Assembly: GCA_021828745.1 (NCBI GenBank)
Contig: JAJZDE010000030.1
Span: forward strand, 1 to 12,974
DNA: 12,974 nucleotides
Source of the DNA: Pseudomonadota bacterium
GTDB lineage: Bacteria; Pseudomonadota; Gammaproteobacteria; Burkholderiales; Ferrovaceae
Direction: 5' to 3'
Within the stretch, counting starts at the first letter, position 1. The number at the start of each line of letters is the position of its first letter. The notes below the pieces were generated by a model that was not told where the DNA came from, did not search any database, and saw only the letters and a list, made by a program, of their open reading frames with translations. Positions 1 to 7,380 of this stretch are shown piece by piece. The position numbers and the translations under genes are program-made.

Positions 1-1067
1 TACTGTTCCTGAGTTTGGATCCGGCGCGCGTGGATGTGAATGTCCATCCTGCCAAGACCGAAGTTCGTTTTGAGGAGGGGCAGGCCGTTTTTCGCTTTGT
101 CTGGCAGGCGCTCCACAAGACCCTGACTCGTACGACACCGGGGGGGCTGGGGTTCGTCGTCGAGCGCCACCCTGCGGGGGGCGAGGAGATCCTTCCCCCG
201 CCCGTGAAGGCAGGTTCGAGGTCGCCCTCCTTTTCCGGGAGATCCGGCGAGTTACCGCTGCCGCCCCCCCGGTTCGTTGCGCCGGCTCCCATGCCGGACA
301 AGGCTACGGGGTCCTCGCACCTGGGCGAACCTGACCCCTTTCATGCGGCCTTGTACGGCAACCCCATCATTCCCGTCGAAACGCCGCCATCTCCCGCTCA
401 GGGAATGGTCGGAGTGCCCCGGCCCGGTGAAGAAGATGCCGACCTGCCGGGTGTGGAACCGGATCCGGTGCCGCCAGAGCGTTCATCTTTCCCGCTGGGA
501 CAGGCCTTGGCTCAATTGCACGGGGTCTACATCCTGGCCCAGAATGCCACCGGACTGGTGGTGGTCGACATGCACGCGGCCCACGAACGGATCCTGTATG
601 AACGCCTGAAGGCACGTCATGCAACGGCAGGTGGGGGGCAAGCGTTTCTGGATCCTCCGCATTTCGCCCTCTCGGCAAGGGAGTTGGCGGTTCTGGAAAG
701 TCACGGTGACGTGCTCACCGCCCTGGGTCTCGATCTCGCGCTACGCGGACCTCAGACCGTGGTACTGCGCAGTTGGCCCATCGAGTTGAGCGGCGTCGAT
801 CCCGAGCCGGTTCTGCGCCAGGTGTGGGCGGATCTGGAAGAAACGGGCCAGAGTCTGGCGTTCGAAGCACGTCGTCACGAGGTTCTGGCCAGCATGGCCT
901 GTCACGGCGCGGTGCGGGCCCATCATTCCCTTACATTGCCCCAGATGAACGCCTTGCTGCGTGACATGGAACGGTGTGAACGCGCCGATCAGTGCAATCA
1001 TGGTCGCCCTACCTGGCGCCAGATTCCCCTCACCGAACTGGATCAATGGTTTCTGCGCGGCCGTTGA
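1..1067 (+). CDS. mutL: DNA mismatch repair protein MutL, C-terminal part (5' end outside window)
   Basis: MutL is the matchmaker ATPase of methyl-independent or MutH-type mismatch repair, acting with MutS at DNA. The reading frame is open at the left edge (codons in phase from base 3), so the N-terminal GHKL ATPase core is missing. The first visible residues carry the MutL signature VDVNVHPAKTEVRF (about bases 30-74). A proline-rich, poorly conserved linker of about 110 residues follows. The C-terminal dimerisation domain then begins near base 480 (QALAQLHGVYIL). It contains DMHAAHERILYE (bases 567-602), which fits the endonuclease metal-site pattern DQHA-X2-E-X4-E with Met in place of Gln, as in Neisseria MutL. 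Near the end are ACHGAVRA and CNHGRPTW, the other parts of the metal site in endonuclease-type MutL. This implies a nicking MutL that does not need MutH (family knowledge plus inference). The stop codon lies inside the start of miaA, the usual mutL-miaA arrangement. Confidence 0.96.
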   Translation, partial: LFLSLDPARVDVNVHPAKTEVRFEEGQAVFRFVWQALHKTLTRTTPGGLGFVVERHPAGGEEILPPPVKAGSRSPSFSGRSGELPLPPPRFVAPAPMPDKATGSSHLGEPDPFHAALYGNPIIPVETPPSPAQGMVGVPRPGEEDADLPGVEPDPVPPERSSFPLGQALAQLHGVYILAQNATGLVVVDMHAAHERILYERLKARHATAGGGQAFLDPPHFALSARELAVLESHGDVLTALGLDLALRGPQTVVLRSWPIELSGVDPEPVLRQVWADLEETGQSLAFEARRHEVLASMACHGAVRAHHSLTLPQMNALLRDMERCERADQCNHGRPTWRQIPLTELDQWFLRGR

Positions 1068-2005
1068 ACTCACCCCCACTTCTGTTCCTGCTCGGTCCGA
1101 CGGCCAGCGGCAAGACCGCTTTGGCCTGCCGATTGGCGGATGATTTTCCGGTGGAACTGGTGAATGTGGATTCGGCCAGCGTCTATCGCGGTCTGGACAT
1201 AGGCTCAGCGAAACCGGATGCGCTCACGCGAGCCCGTTACCCCCATCACCTGATGGACTGGGTAGATCCCGACGATCCCTACTCGGCTGCCCGTTTCGTG
1301 GCCGATGTCACGCCCCTGCTCGCTGCCATTCGTGCGCGTGGGCATGTGCCCCTTCTGGTGGGGGGGACCATGCTCTATTTTCAGGCGCTGCAACAGGGTC
1401 TGGCCGTTTTGCCCAGTGCGTCTCCCGAACTGCGATCCGAACTGGAGGCACGGGCCGAACGGGAAGGTTGGCCTGCCCTGCATGCCGAACTGGCCCGGGT
1501 CGATCCCGTCACGGCCACCCGTCTGGCGCCCCTTGACCGCCAACGCATTCAGCGGGCGCTCGAAGTCTGGCACGTGACGGGGCAGCCTCTTTCGTTCTGG
1601 CATCAGGAACAGGCCCGTACCGGTTCACCGGACCGGATCCTGACCTTGGGATTGATGCCCGGTCAGAGGGCTGCCTTGCACGAGCGTATCGCCCTCCGCT
1701 TCGACCAGATGCTGGCGCAGGGACTGGTGGAGGAGGTGCGCCAGTTGCGCCTGCGTTATCCCCGCCTGACAGGCGAGATGCCGGCCATGCGTGCCGTGGG
1801 GTACCGTCAGGTCTGGCAGTTTCTGGAGGGGGAAGGCAGTGCGTCGGAAATGCGCCTGCGCGGCATCATTGCGACTCGGCAACTGGCGCGACGCCAGTTG
1901 ACCTGGGTGCGCAACTGGCCGGCACGGGTGGCCCTGGATCCAGACCAGACGGAGTGGGAGGAAACGGCCCGCGCATTGGTGGAACATTTCCTGAAGGGCC
2001 CCTGA
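1046..2005 (+). CDS. miaA: tRNA dimethylallyltransferase MiaA
   Basis: MiaA transfers a dimethylallyl group from DMAPP to N6 of A37 in tRNAs reading UNN codons, supporting reading-frame maintenance. The protein (319 residues from ATG 1046) has the P-loop GPTASGKT close to its start. It also has VDSASVYRGLDIGSAKP (the usual Gln of DSxQVY is Ser), GGTMLYFQAL, DRQRIQRALEVWHVTG, AMRAVGYRQVW and the tRNA-binding ATRQLARRQLTWVR. The length matches the family norm of about 310-320. The start is uncertain. ATG 1046 gives a 22-base overlap with mutL. A TTG at 1064 would overlap the mutL stop as TTGA and place the P-loop nearer the N-terminus. Neither has a clear Shine-Dalgarno, which suggests translational coupling to mutL. 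The gene ends 19 bases before the end of the convergent xseA, and I see no clear terminator hairpin in that gap. Confidence 0.95.
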   Translation: MVSARPLNSPPLLFLLGPTASGKTALACRLADDFPVELVNVDSASVYRGLDIGSAKPDALTRARYPHHLMDWVDPDDPYSAARFVADVTPLLAAIRARGHVPLLVGGTMLYFQALQQGLAVLPSASPELRSELEARAEREGWPALHAELARVDPVTATRLAPLDRQRIQRALEVWHVTGQPLSFWHQEQARTGSPDRILTLGLMPGQRAALHERIALRFDQMLAQGLVEEVRQLRLRYPRLTGEMPAMRAVGYRQVWQFLEGEGSASEMRLRGIIATRQLARRQLTWVRNWPARVALDPDQTEWEETARALVEHFLKGP

Positions 2006-2024
2006 GGCTTCGCCGGCTGTCAGA

Positions 2025-3350
2025 TCAACGGAGGTCGTCTGCTTCCGGCAGGATGGCGGCGTGGCGGGTACCGTGGGCCAAGGTCAGTTGGACGTGATCG
2101 CCGGGTTTCAGACGTGTCGCGTCGTCGATCACATGCCCGGCGTCGTCCTGTACCAGGGCATAGCCGCGTGCCAGAATGGCGCGCGGGTTCAAATGCTCCA
2201 GCGTGCGTCTCTGCCGTTCCAGGTGCTGGTGTTGCCGTTCGAACCAGCGCTGGCGGCTTTGTTTCCAGCGCTGGTCGAGCGCGGCCAGAGACTGGCGCTG
2301 AAAGGCGATGCGCTGACCGGGGTGGACCAATCGTTGCGCCAGCGTGGCGAGACGTTGCCTTTGTCGTTCCCAGTAGCGTCGCTGAAGGTGCTCCCAGCGC
2401 AAGCGGTGTTGATCGAGGTGCAAGGCAATTTTTTCTACCCGGCGGCGTAACGCCAGGAAATGGCGCTCTTCCAGTTGTGCCAGTTGGTGCAGCAACTGTT
2501 GCCGTTCGGGGTGGACCAGTTCAGCGGCTGCGGTAGGGGTGGGGGCACGTCGATCCGCCACGAAATCCGCCAGAGTGAAATCGGTTTCATGGCCGATGCC
2601 CGTGATGACCGGGATTGGGCATGCCGCCAGCGCCTCGACCACGGGGGCTTCGTTGAAGGCCCAGAGGTCCTCCATGCTGCCGCCTCCCCGGCACAGGATC
2701 AACACGTCACACTCGGCCCGTGCCCCGGCTTCCAGCAGGCGTGCGGCAATCTGTTGGGCAGCACCTTCTCCCTGGACAGGGATGGGATAGAGGATCAGGG
2801 AGACCTGCGGGGCACGGCGTTGCAGGGTGGTGAGTACATCGCGCCAGGCGGCGCCGACAGGGGACGTCAGAACACCGACCTGACGCGGCATGGCGGGCAG
2901 AGCGCGTTTGCGTGCAGGGTCAAAGAGACCGGCAGCGGCATACTGTTGCTTGAGGCGATTGAAGGCCTCGAACAGGGCGCCCAGACCGGCAGGACGCAGA
3001 TTGTCCACCAGAATCTGGCAGGTTCCGTTGGGCGCGTAATAGGAAAGACTGCCCCGCAAACGCACGGCCATTCCATTGCTGGGGCGAACCGTGCTGCCGC
3101 TCTGGCGAAAACGGAACATCACACAGCGGATCTGGGCCTGAGCTTCCTTCAGATTGAAATACCAGTGCCCCGAGGAGGCCTCGGTAAAGTTGGAAATTTC
3201 CCCGAGAATCCAGCAGCCCGGCAGGGCTTTTTCCAGTATCGTCTGGAGGCGCTGAGTGAATTCGGTTACGGTATAACTTTTCTCGAGAACATCGGCCTCG
3301 GAACGGGAAAATGCTTCGGAAGGACTATGGTTGCTGGGAAATGAAGTCAT
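2025..3350 (-). CDS. xseA: Exodeoxyribonuclease VII large subunit XseA
   Basis: XseA is the catalytic large subunit of exonuclease VII, which digests single-stranded DNA from both ends with the small subunit XseB (not in the window). The 441-residue product is of normal length. It begins with an unconserved leader of about 25 residues. The N-terminal OB fold follows (YTVTEF, LGEISNFTEASSGHWYF, residues 26-120), then the nuclease domain. That domain contains GVLTSPVGAAWRDVL (159-173), LCRGGGSMEDLWAFNE (219-234), GIGHETDFTLADFVADRRAP (251-270) and TPTAAAEL. A long Arg/Gln/Leu-rich stretch (about 280-400) is the expected coiled coil that binds XseB, and the C-terminal segment has ARGYALV. The first Gly of the usual GRGGGS is Cys here. 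The ATG at 3350 is the only upstream candidate I see, and it lacks a strong Shine-Dalgarno. The gene is convergent with miaA and divergent from exbB. Confidence 0.96.
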   Translation of the reverse strand: MTSFPSNHSPSEAFSRSEADVLEKSYTVTEFTQRLQTILEKALPGCWILGEISNFTEASSGHWYFNLKEAQAQIRCVMFRFRQSGSTVRPSNGMAVRLRGSLSYYAPNGTCQILVDNLRPAGLGALFEAFNRLKQQYAAAGLFDPARKRALPAMPRQVGVLTSPVGAAWRDVLTTLQRRAPQVSLILYPIPVQGEGAAQQIAARLLEAGARAECDVLILCRGGGSMEDLWAFNEAPVVEALAACPIPVITGIGHETDFTLADFVADRRAPTPTAAAELVHPERQQLLHQLAQLEERHFLALRRRVEKIALHLDQHRLRWEHLQRRYWERQRQRLATLAQRLVHPGQRIAFQRQSLAALDQRWKQSRQRWFERQHQHLERQRRTLEHLNPRAILARGYALVQDDAGHVIDDATRLKPGDHVQLTLAHGTRHAAILPEADDLR

Positions 3351-3366
3351 GGTTCAAACAGGATAG

Positions 3367-3395
3367 GGATTGCGGGGTCATTGGCCATTTGTCAA
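3367..3395 (-). promoter_or_regulatory. Possible sigma70-type promoter for xseA
   Basis: On the minus strand a perfect -35 element, TTGACA, lies at 3395-3390, about 40 bases upstream of the xseA start. A 17-base spacer leads to CAATCC (3372-3367), a poor match to TATAAT. Position and spacing fit a promoter for xseA, but the -10 element is weak, so this is tentative. Confidence 0.3.
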
Positions 3396-3497
3396 GGGTT
3401 TTCGAACCGGGTATCGAACTGTATAGAAACTCTACGATGCAAAAAAAGTGTAACAAGGATAAGGGGTTGATCGGGTTTGGTCGGCACTGTTCACAAA

Positions 3498-3522
3498 GTT
3501 ATCCACAGAGATTGTGGAAAAC
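3498..3522. promoter_or_regulatory. Inverted pair of DnaA boxes
   Basis: Bases 3499-3507 read TTATCCACA, an exact match to the high-affinity DnaA box. Bases 3513-3521 read TGTGGAAAA, which on the minus strand is TTTTCCACA and fits the relaxed consensus TTWTNCACA. With flanking bases the pair forms an inverted repeat GTTATCCACA / TGTGGAAAAC, with nine of ten positions complementary and a 5-base spacer. A weaker third match, CTGTTCACA (3487-3495), precedes it. The pair could be a DnaA regulatory or titration site or part of an origin. No dnaA, dnaN, gyrB, parAB or gidA is in the window to favour an origin. Confidence 0.55.
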
Positions 3523-3647
3523 CCCAGGGTCGCGTCAGCCCATGGGAACTTGACGAGACGGGGGGCGTCCAACCTTCCCCGCCGAGTCGCCAACCGCTGG
3601 AATATCCATTAGACTGTGGCAGTTTAGTCGAATTTGGAGATAAAAAG

Positions 3648-4250
3648 GTGGATTCGGGACTGATGGCGGCTGGTTGGCCCAGTTTTCTGCTTTTGGGGGT
3701 GTCCGTGGGGGCTTTGGCCATCATCGTCGAGCGATTTTTGGTGCTGCGCCCCAAACGCGTGCTTCCCCCCGGTCTGCTCGAGGAGGTGCTGGAGGAAATC
3801 GGTCGTTCGGGGGTGACTCCTGCCCTGGTCGGCCGTTTGTCCCAGGGGGCCCCCCTGGCGCGGGTCCTGGCTGCAGGCTTGCGCAACGAGCGCCATGCCC
3901 GCGAGGTCATGAAGGAGGCGATCGAAGAAGCCGGTCGTGCCGTGGTGGTCGATATGGATCGGGCCGTGGGTCTGTTGGGTACCCTGGCTACGGTGAGTCC
4001 GCTGCTGGGGTTGCTGGGTACGGTGCTGGGCCTGATCGTGCTGTTCCGCGGTGGTGCAAGCGGGGATATGTCGCTCCTTTCCCAAGGCATCGCCCTGGCC
4101 CTGTATAACACGGCCTTCGGCCTGATCGTGGCCATTCCCGCCCTGATCTTCTACCGTTTCTTCCGGGGTCGGATCGAACGCTTGAGCAGCGACATGGAAC
4201 AGCAGGCCATCAAGTTGGTGGAAGTGCTGCATGGAGACCGCCAGCCATGA
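3648..4250 (+). CDS. exbB: ExbB/TolQ-family proton-channel subunit
   Basis: This is an inner-membrane MotA/TolQ/ExbB-family protein of 200 residues. It forms the proton-conducting pentamer that, with ExbD, energises an outer-membrane partner such as TonB. Three membrane segments are visible at about residues 11-31, 112-135 and 148-171. The second and third carry the family signatures TVSPLLGLLGTVLGLIVLF and GIALALYNTAFGLIVAIPAL. GTG 3648 was chosen because GGAGA (3636-3640) sits 7 bases upstream and the resulting N-terminus (DSGLMAAGWPSF) matches the short start of betaproteobacterial ExbB proteins. A longer frame back to 3477 would add unconserved residues and run through the DnaA boxes. ATG 3663 is the alternative. 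The gene ends in ATGA overlapping exbD. No tonB or tolA is in the window, so the partner is unknown, and TolQ-like naming is possible. Confidence 0.88.
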   Translation: MDSGLMAAGWPSFLLLGVSVGALAIIVERFLVLRPKRVLPPGLLEEVLEEIGRSGVTPALVGRLSQGAPLARVLAAGLRNERHAREVMKEAIEEAGRAVVVDMDRAVGLLGTLATVSPLLGLLGTVLGLIVLFRGGASGDMSLLSQGIALALYNTAFGLIVAIPALIFYRFFRGRIERLSSDMEQQAIKLVEVLHGDRQP

Positions 4251-4660
4251 ATTTTCGGCGGGGCTGGCGGGAGGATGAACCGGAGGTCAACCTCATTCCC
4301 ATGATCGACGTGCTTCTGGTGGTTCTCATCTTTCTCATGATCTCCACCCAATTCCGCCAGGAACATGGCATGGAGTTGCAACTCCCCCTGGGCGGTGGGG
4401 CCAGTACGAGTGAACGTGTCCATGAAATTACGCTTGCGGCGAATGGCCGCCTGCAACTGGACGGAAAGGATCTGGGATCCGACCCCGGGGCAACCGTTTT
4501 TGCCCAGTCCTTGCGCGCATTACGCAGCCAGGGCGATGCCACGCTCGTGCTGGCTGCGGATGCCCGGATTCCTCATGGACAGGTAATGGCTGTTCTGGAG
4601 GCCCTGCGCAGTGCGGGGTTTCACCGCTTGCGGGTGCGTACGCGCCCGACTGGGCCTTGA
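4247..4660 (+). CDS. exbD: ExbD/TolR-family proton-channel subunit
   Basis: ExbD is the single-span partner of ExbB. Its transmembrane aspartate carries protons and its periplasmic domain passes energy to TonB-type proteins. The 137-residue product has a short cytoplasmic N-terminus with EPEVNLIPMIDVLLVVLIFL (residues 11-30). Asp21 lies in the only membrane helix at the conserved position. A periplasmic domain of about 100 residues follows, ending in a typical segment with HGQVMAVLEALRSAGF. The start ATG overlaps the exbB stop (ATGA), with GGAGA (4233-4237) 9 bases upstream. Its stop is immediately followed by the lpxK ATG. The tight link to lpxK and kdsB is a layout known in betaproteobacteria and suggests co-expression with outer-membrane biogenesis. 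Confidence 0.92.
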   Translation: MNFRRGWREDEPEVNLIPMIDVLLVVLIFLMISTQFRQEHGMELQLPLGGGASTSERVHEITLAANGRLQLDGKDLGSDPGATVFAQSLRALRSQGDATLVLAADARIPHGQVMAVLEALRSAGFHRLRVRTRPTGP

Positions 4661-5677
4661 ATGCGCGCGCGCCTGGAGCGCTGGCTCACGGGACTCTGGT
4701 ACGAGGGGCGGCGCACCGGCTGGATGCCTGTTCTGGTTGGCTTGAGTCGCCTGTATGGGTGGGGCCTGGGCTGGCGTCGCCGGACTTCGGCCTTTGCGTT
4801 GCCCGTACCCGTTCTCGTGGTGGGCAACCTGACGGCGGGCGGTACGGGAAAGACTCCGCTGACTCTGGCCCTGGCCCAGGCCCTGCGGGCCAGGGGTTGG
4901 CATCCTGGTATCCTCAGCCGTGGGTATGGGGGACGACACTCGATGCCGATGGAGGTCACCCCCGTTTCTTCTCCTGAAGAAGTTGGTGATGAACCCGTAC
5001 TCATGGCAGGGCGTCTCCTGGCCCCGGTCTGGGTGGGGCGAGCCCGTGTCGCCGCAGGCCAGGCACTGCTGCGCATGCATCCGGATGTGGACGTCCTGCT
5101 GTGCGATGACGGCTTGCAACACCGGGCGTTGATGCGGAGCGTGGAGGTGGTGGTGGTGGATGGCGGACGCGGCTGGGGCAACGGTCGACTCCTGCCGGCA
5201 GGCCCCCTGCGCGAGCCCTTGTCCCGTCTGGCGCAGGTGGATGCTGTCGTGGTCAATCAAGGTAGTGATCCGGATACGCCGACCCGCTTTTCCCTGGAGG
5301 GCAGCTACGCCATGCGCTTGCGCGCGTCCGAGTGGGTGCATGTACAACACCCGGAACGACGTGTTCCCTGGACGTATTTTCAGGGACAGAACTGCATTGG
5401 CGTAGCGGGGATCGGTAATCCGGAGCGTTTTTTCAGTCAGTTGGACCGTTGGGGCATTCAGGTACAACGTTATCCCTTCCCTGACCATCATCCCTATCGG
5501 CGTACCGATTTGCCCGCAGATTTACGAAATCCTGTACTGATGACCGAGAAAGATGCGATAAAATGGCGCAGGCTGGGGCTGGACGATGCGTGGTACCTCC
5601 CTTTGGAGGCTCTCGTGGACACGGCCCTCATCGATCATCTCGCAACCCTACTGACCTCCAAGGAACCCCATGGATAG
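4661..5677 (+). CDS. lpxK: Tetraacyldisaccharide 4'-kinase LpxK
   Basis: LpxK phosphorylates the 4' position of the lipid A disaccharide precursor at the inner face of the inner membrane, the sixth step of the Raetz pathway. The 338-residue protein shows an N-terminal hydrophobic/amphipathic stretch. It then has a Walker [15 protein letters not shown] (residues 54-67), SRGYGG (86-91), GDEPVLMA (109-116), the CDDGLQH motif (148-154), DHHPY (275-279) and MTEKDAIKW (294-302). All are hallmarks of the family, and the length is normal. ATG 4661 directly follows the exbD stop (TGAATG). There is no independent Shine-Dalgarno, so expression probably depends on reinitiation after exbD. The last 8 bases overlap the start of the small Trm112-like gene. 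Confidence 0.97.
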   Translation: MRARLERWLTGLWYEGRRTGWMPVLVGLSRLYGWGLGWRRRTSAFALPVPVLVVGNLTAGGTGKTPLTLALAQALRARGWHPGILSRGYGGRHSMPMEVTPVSSPEEVGDEPVLMAGRLLAPVWVGRARVAAGQALLRMHPDVDVLLCDDGLQHRALMRSVEVVVVDGGRGWGNGRLLPAGPLREPLSRLAQVDAVVVNQGSDPDTPTRFSLEGSYAMRLRASEWVHVQHPERRVPWTYFQGQNCIGVAGIGNPERFFSQLDRWGIQVQRYPFPDHHPYRRTDLPADLRNPVLMTEKDAIKWRRLGLDDAWYLPLEALVDTALIDHLATLLTSKEPHG

Positions 5678-5849
5678 CCGTCTTCTGGAAATTCTGGTGT
5701 GCCCTCTGTGCAAGGGCCCCCTGCTTCACCGCCCCTCCCGTCATGAGTTGGTCTGCTCCCCCTGTCGCCTGGCCTATCCGGTGCGCGACGGGATTCCCGT
5801 CATGATGGAGACCGAGGCGCGTCGTCTGGCCGAGGATGAAAACCCGTGA
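5670..5849 (+). CDS. ycaR: Trm112-like zinc-ribbon protein (YcaR/UPF0434 family)
   Basis: This small gene encodes 59 residues. The product begins [18 protein letters not shown] and carries two CxxC pairs (Cys11/Cys14 and Cys29/Cys32) expected to bind zinc. The family-typical segment [13 protein letters not shown] follows, then an EAR-containing tail. The length matches the roughly 60-residue bacterial Trm112 family. In eukaryotes and archaea Trm112 activates methyltransferases; the role of the bacterial short form between lpxK and kdsB is not established. ATG 5670 overlaps the last 8 bases of lpxK, with AAGGAA (5660-5665) just upstream. The stop overlaps the kdsB GTG start (GTGA). The lpxK-ycaR-kdsB order is the same as in Escherichia coli. 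Confidence 0.93.
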   Translation: MDSRLLEILVCPLCKGPLLHRPSRHELVCSPCRLAYPVRDGIPVMMETEARRLAEDENP

Positions 5850-6622
5850 TCGTTCCTCCCTTTGTGGCGCTGGTGCCTGCCCGCATGGCATCGACCCGTT
5901 TCCCCGGAAAGGTTCTGGCAGAGATTGGGGGGACTCCCATGGTCCTGCATTGTGCCCAACGCGCCCGGGAAAGTGGGGCGAGCCGTGTCGTGATTGCGAC
6001 GGACCATGCCGAAGTGCGGCAGGTGGCCGAAGCGGCAGGGTGGTCCGTGGTCATGACGGCAACCACCCATGAAACAGGCACTGACCGGCTGGCCGAAGCC
6101 GTGGCACAACTGGATCTGGCACCGGATACCCTGGTGGTGAACGTGCAGGGCGATGAACCGTTGCTCGACCCCGGGACGATTCGCGCCGTGGCCCGACGTT
6201 TGCACGAGCGACCCGACTGTGCGCTTGCCACGGCGGCCTATCCCATTACCTCCCGGGCGCATCTGGAACAGAAAAATGCCGTCAAGGTGGTGCTGGATCA
6301 CCAGGATCTGGCCCTTTACTTCAGTCGCTCCCCCATTCCCTGGGCGCGTGACGCCTGGGCTCGGGATGCCGCGCTCTGGCCGGAAGATTTGCCCGCCTGG
6401 CACCACGTGGGACTGTATGCCTATCGAGTCTCTTTCCTGCGTCTTTTCGCTTGCCTGTCCCCGGCGCCGCTCGAGCGTCACGAAGCGCTGGAACAGTTGC
6501 GCGCCCTCTGGTACGGGTATCGCATTGCGGTTGTCCGCCTGGCGGCGGCCCCCCTGCCGGGGGTGGACACACCGGAGGATCTGCAACGCCTGCGTGAGGT
6601 CTGGGCCACCCGGGTGGCGTGA
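5846..6622 (+). CDS. kdsB: 3-deoxy-manno-octulosonate cytidylyltransferase KdsB
   Basis: KdsB makes CMP-Kdo from CTP and Kdo in the cytoplasm, activating the sugar that is added to lipid A. The 258-residue product, slightly longer than the usual 245-255, has the nucleotide-binding [12 protein letters not shown] (residues 11-22). It also has TGTDRLAE (77-84), [10 protein letters not shown] (98-107, with the metal-binding Asp), SRSPIPW (160-166), HVGLYAYR (187-194), [10 protein letters not shown] (215-224) and [12 protein letters not shown] (239-250). The GTG at 5846 overlaps the preceding stop as GTGA, with GAGGA (5832-5836) 9 bases upstream. This is a good start and a sign of translational coupling. 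It is probably the last tightly coupled gene of the exbB-led cluster, since adk follows 39 bases later with its own strong ribosome binding site. Confidence 0.97.
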   Translation: MIVPPFVALVPARMASTRFPGKVLAEIGGTPMVLHCAQRARESGASRVVIATDHAEVRQVAEAAGWSVVMTATTHETGTDRLAEAVAQLDLAPDTLVVNVQGDEPLLDPGTIRAVARRLHERPDCALATAAYPITSRAHLEQKNAVKVVLDHQDLALYFSRSPIPWARDAWARDAALWPEDLPAWHHVGLYAYRVSFLRLFACLSPAPLERHEALEQLRALWYGYRIAVVRLAAAPLPGVDTPEDLQRLREVWATRVA

Positions 6623-7318
<696 letters not shown>

Positions 7319-7380
7319 CCGGGATCGGGTGAAACGAGCCTGCGCAGGGTAGGGGATCAAACACGACGAGGGAGATAATA

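Larger units (their letters stand above)
3351..3647. other. Non-coding divergent region between xseA and exbB
   Basis: These 297 bases separate the divergent xseA and exbB genes and form the longest gene-free stretch in the window. Short frames can be read through it, but none has a recognisable protein or a convincing ribosome binding site. Base composition differs from the neighbouring genes. The left half (about 3411-3465) is A-rich, with a run of seven A at 3441-3447. The middle carries two inverted DnaA-like boxes (3498-3522). The right half (about 3540-3600) is GC-rich. The exbB Shine-Dalgarno GGAGA is at 3636-3640. I see no strong rightward promoter. TAGACT at 3610-3615 and TTGTCA-17-TATCGA at 3389-3417 are only weak candidates. 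Confidence 0.7.

Noticed and set aside
2460..3344. Open frame of 294 codons on the plus strand opposite xseA
   Set aside because: It is antisense to a clear XseA, has no recognisable domain or start signal, and its Gln/Gly/His-rich content is typical of a mirror frame in GC-rich DNA.
3397..3410. Small hairpin GGTT-TTCG-AACC as a terminator or RNA element
   Set aside because: The stem is only 4 base pairs and no T-run follows.
3558..3582. GC-rich hairpin CGGGG...CCCCG upstream of exbB as a terminator or attenuator
   Set aside because: The stem is 5 base pairs with a long loop and no T-run; too weak to call.
3477..3647. Upstream extension of exbB starting at GTG 3477
   Set aside because: The extra 57 residues are polar and unlike any ExbB, run through the DnaA boxes, and a good Shine-Dalgarno precedes GTG 3648.
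4520..5491. Open frame of 323 codons on the minus strand opposite exbD and lpxK
   Set aside because: It covers well-supported LpxK and ExbD on the other strand, has low-complexity His/Pro/Arg content and no family features.
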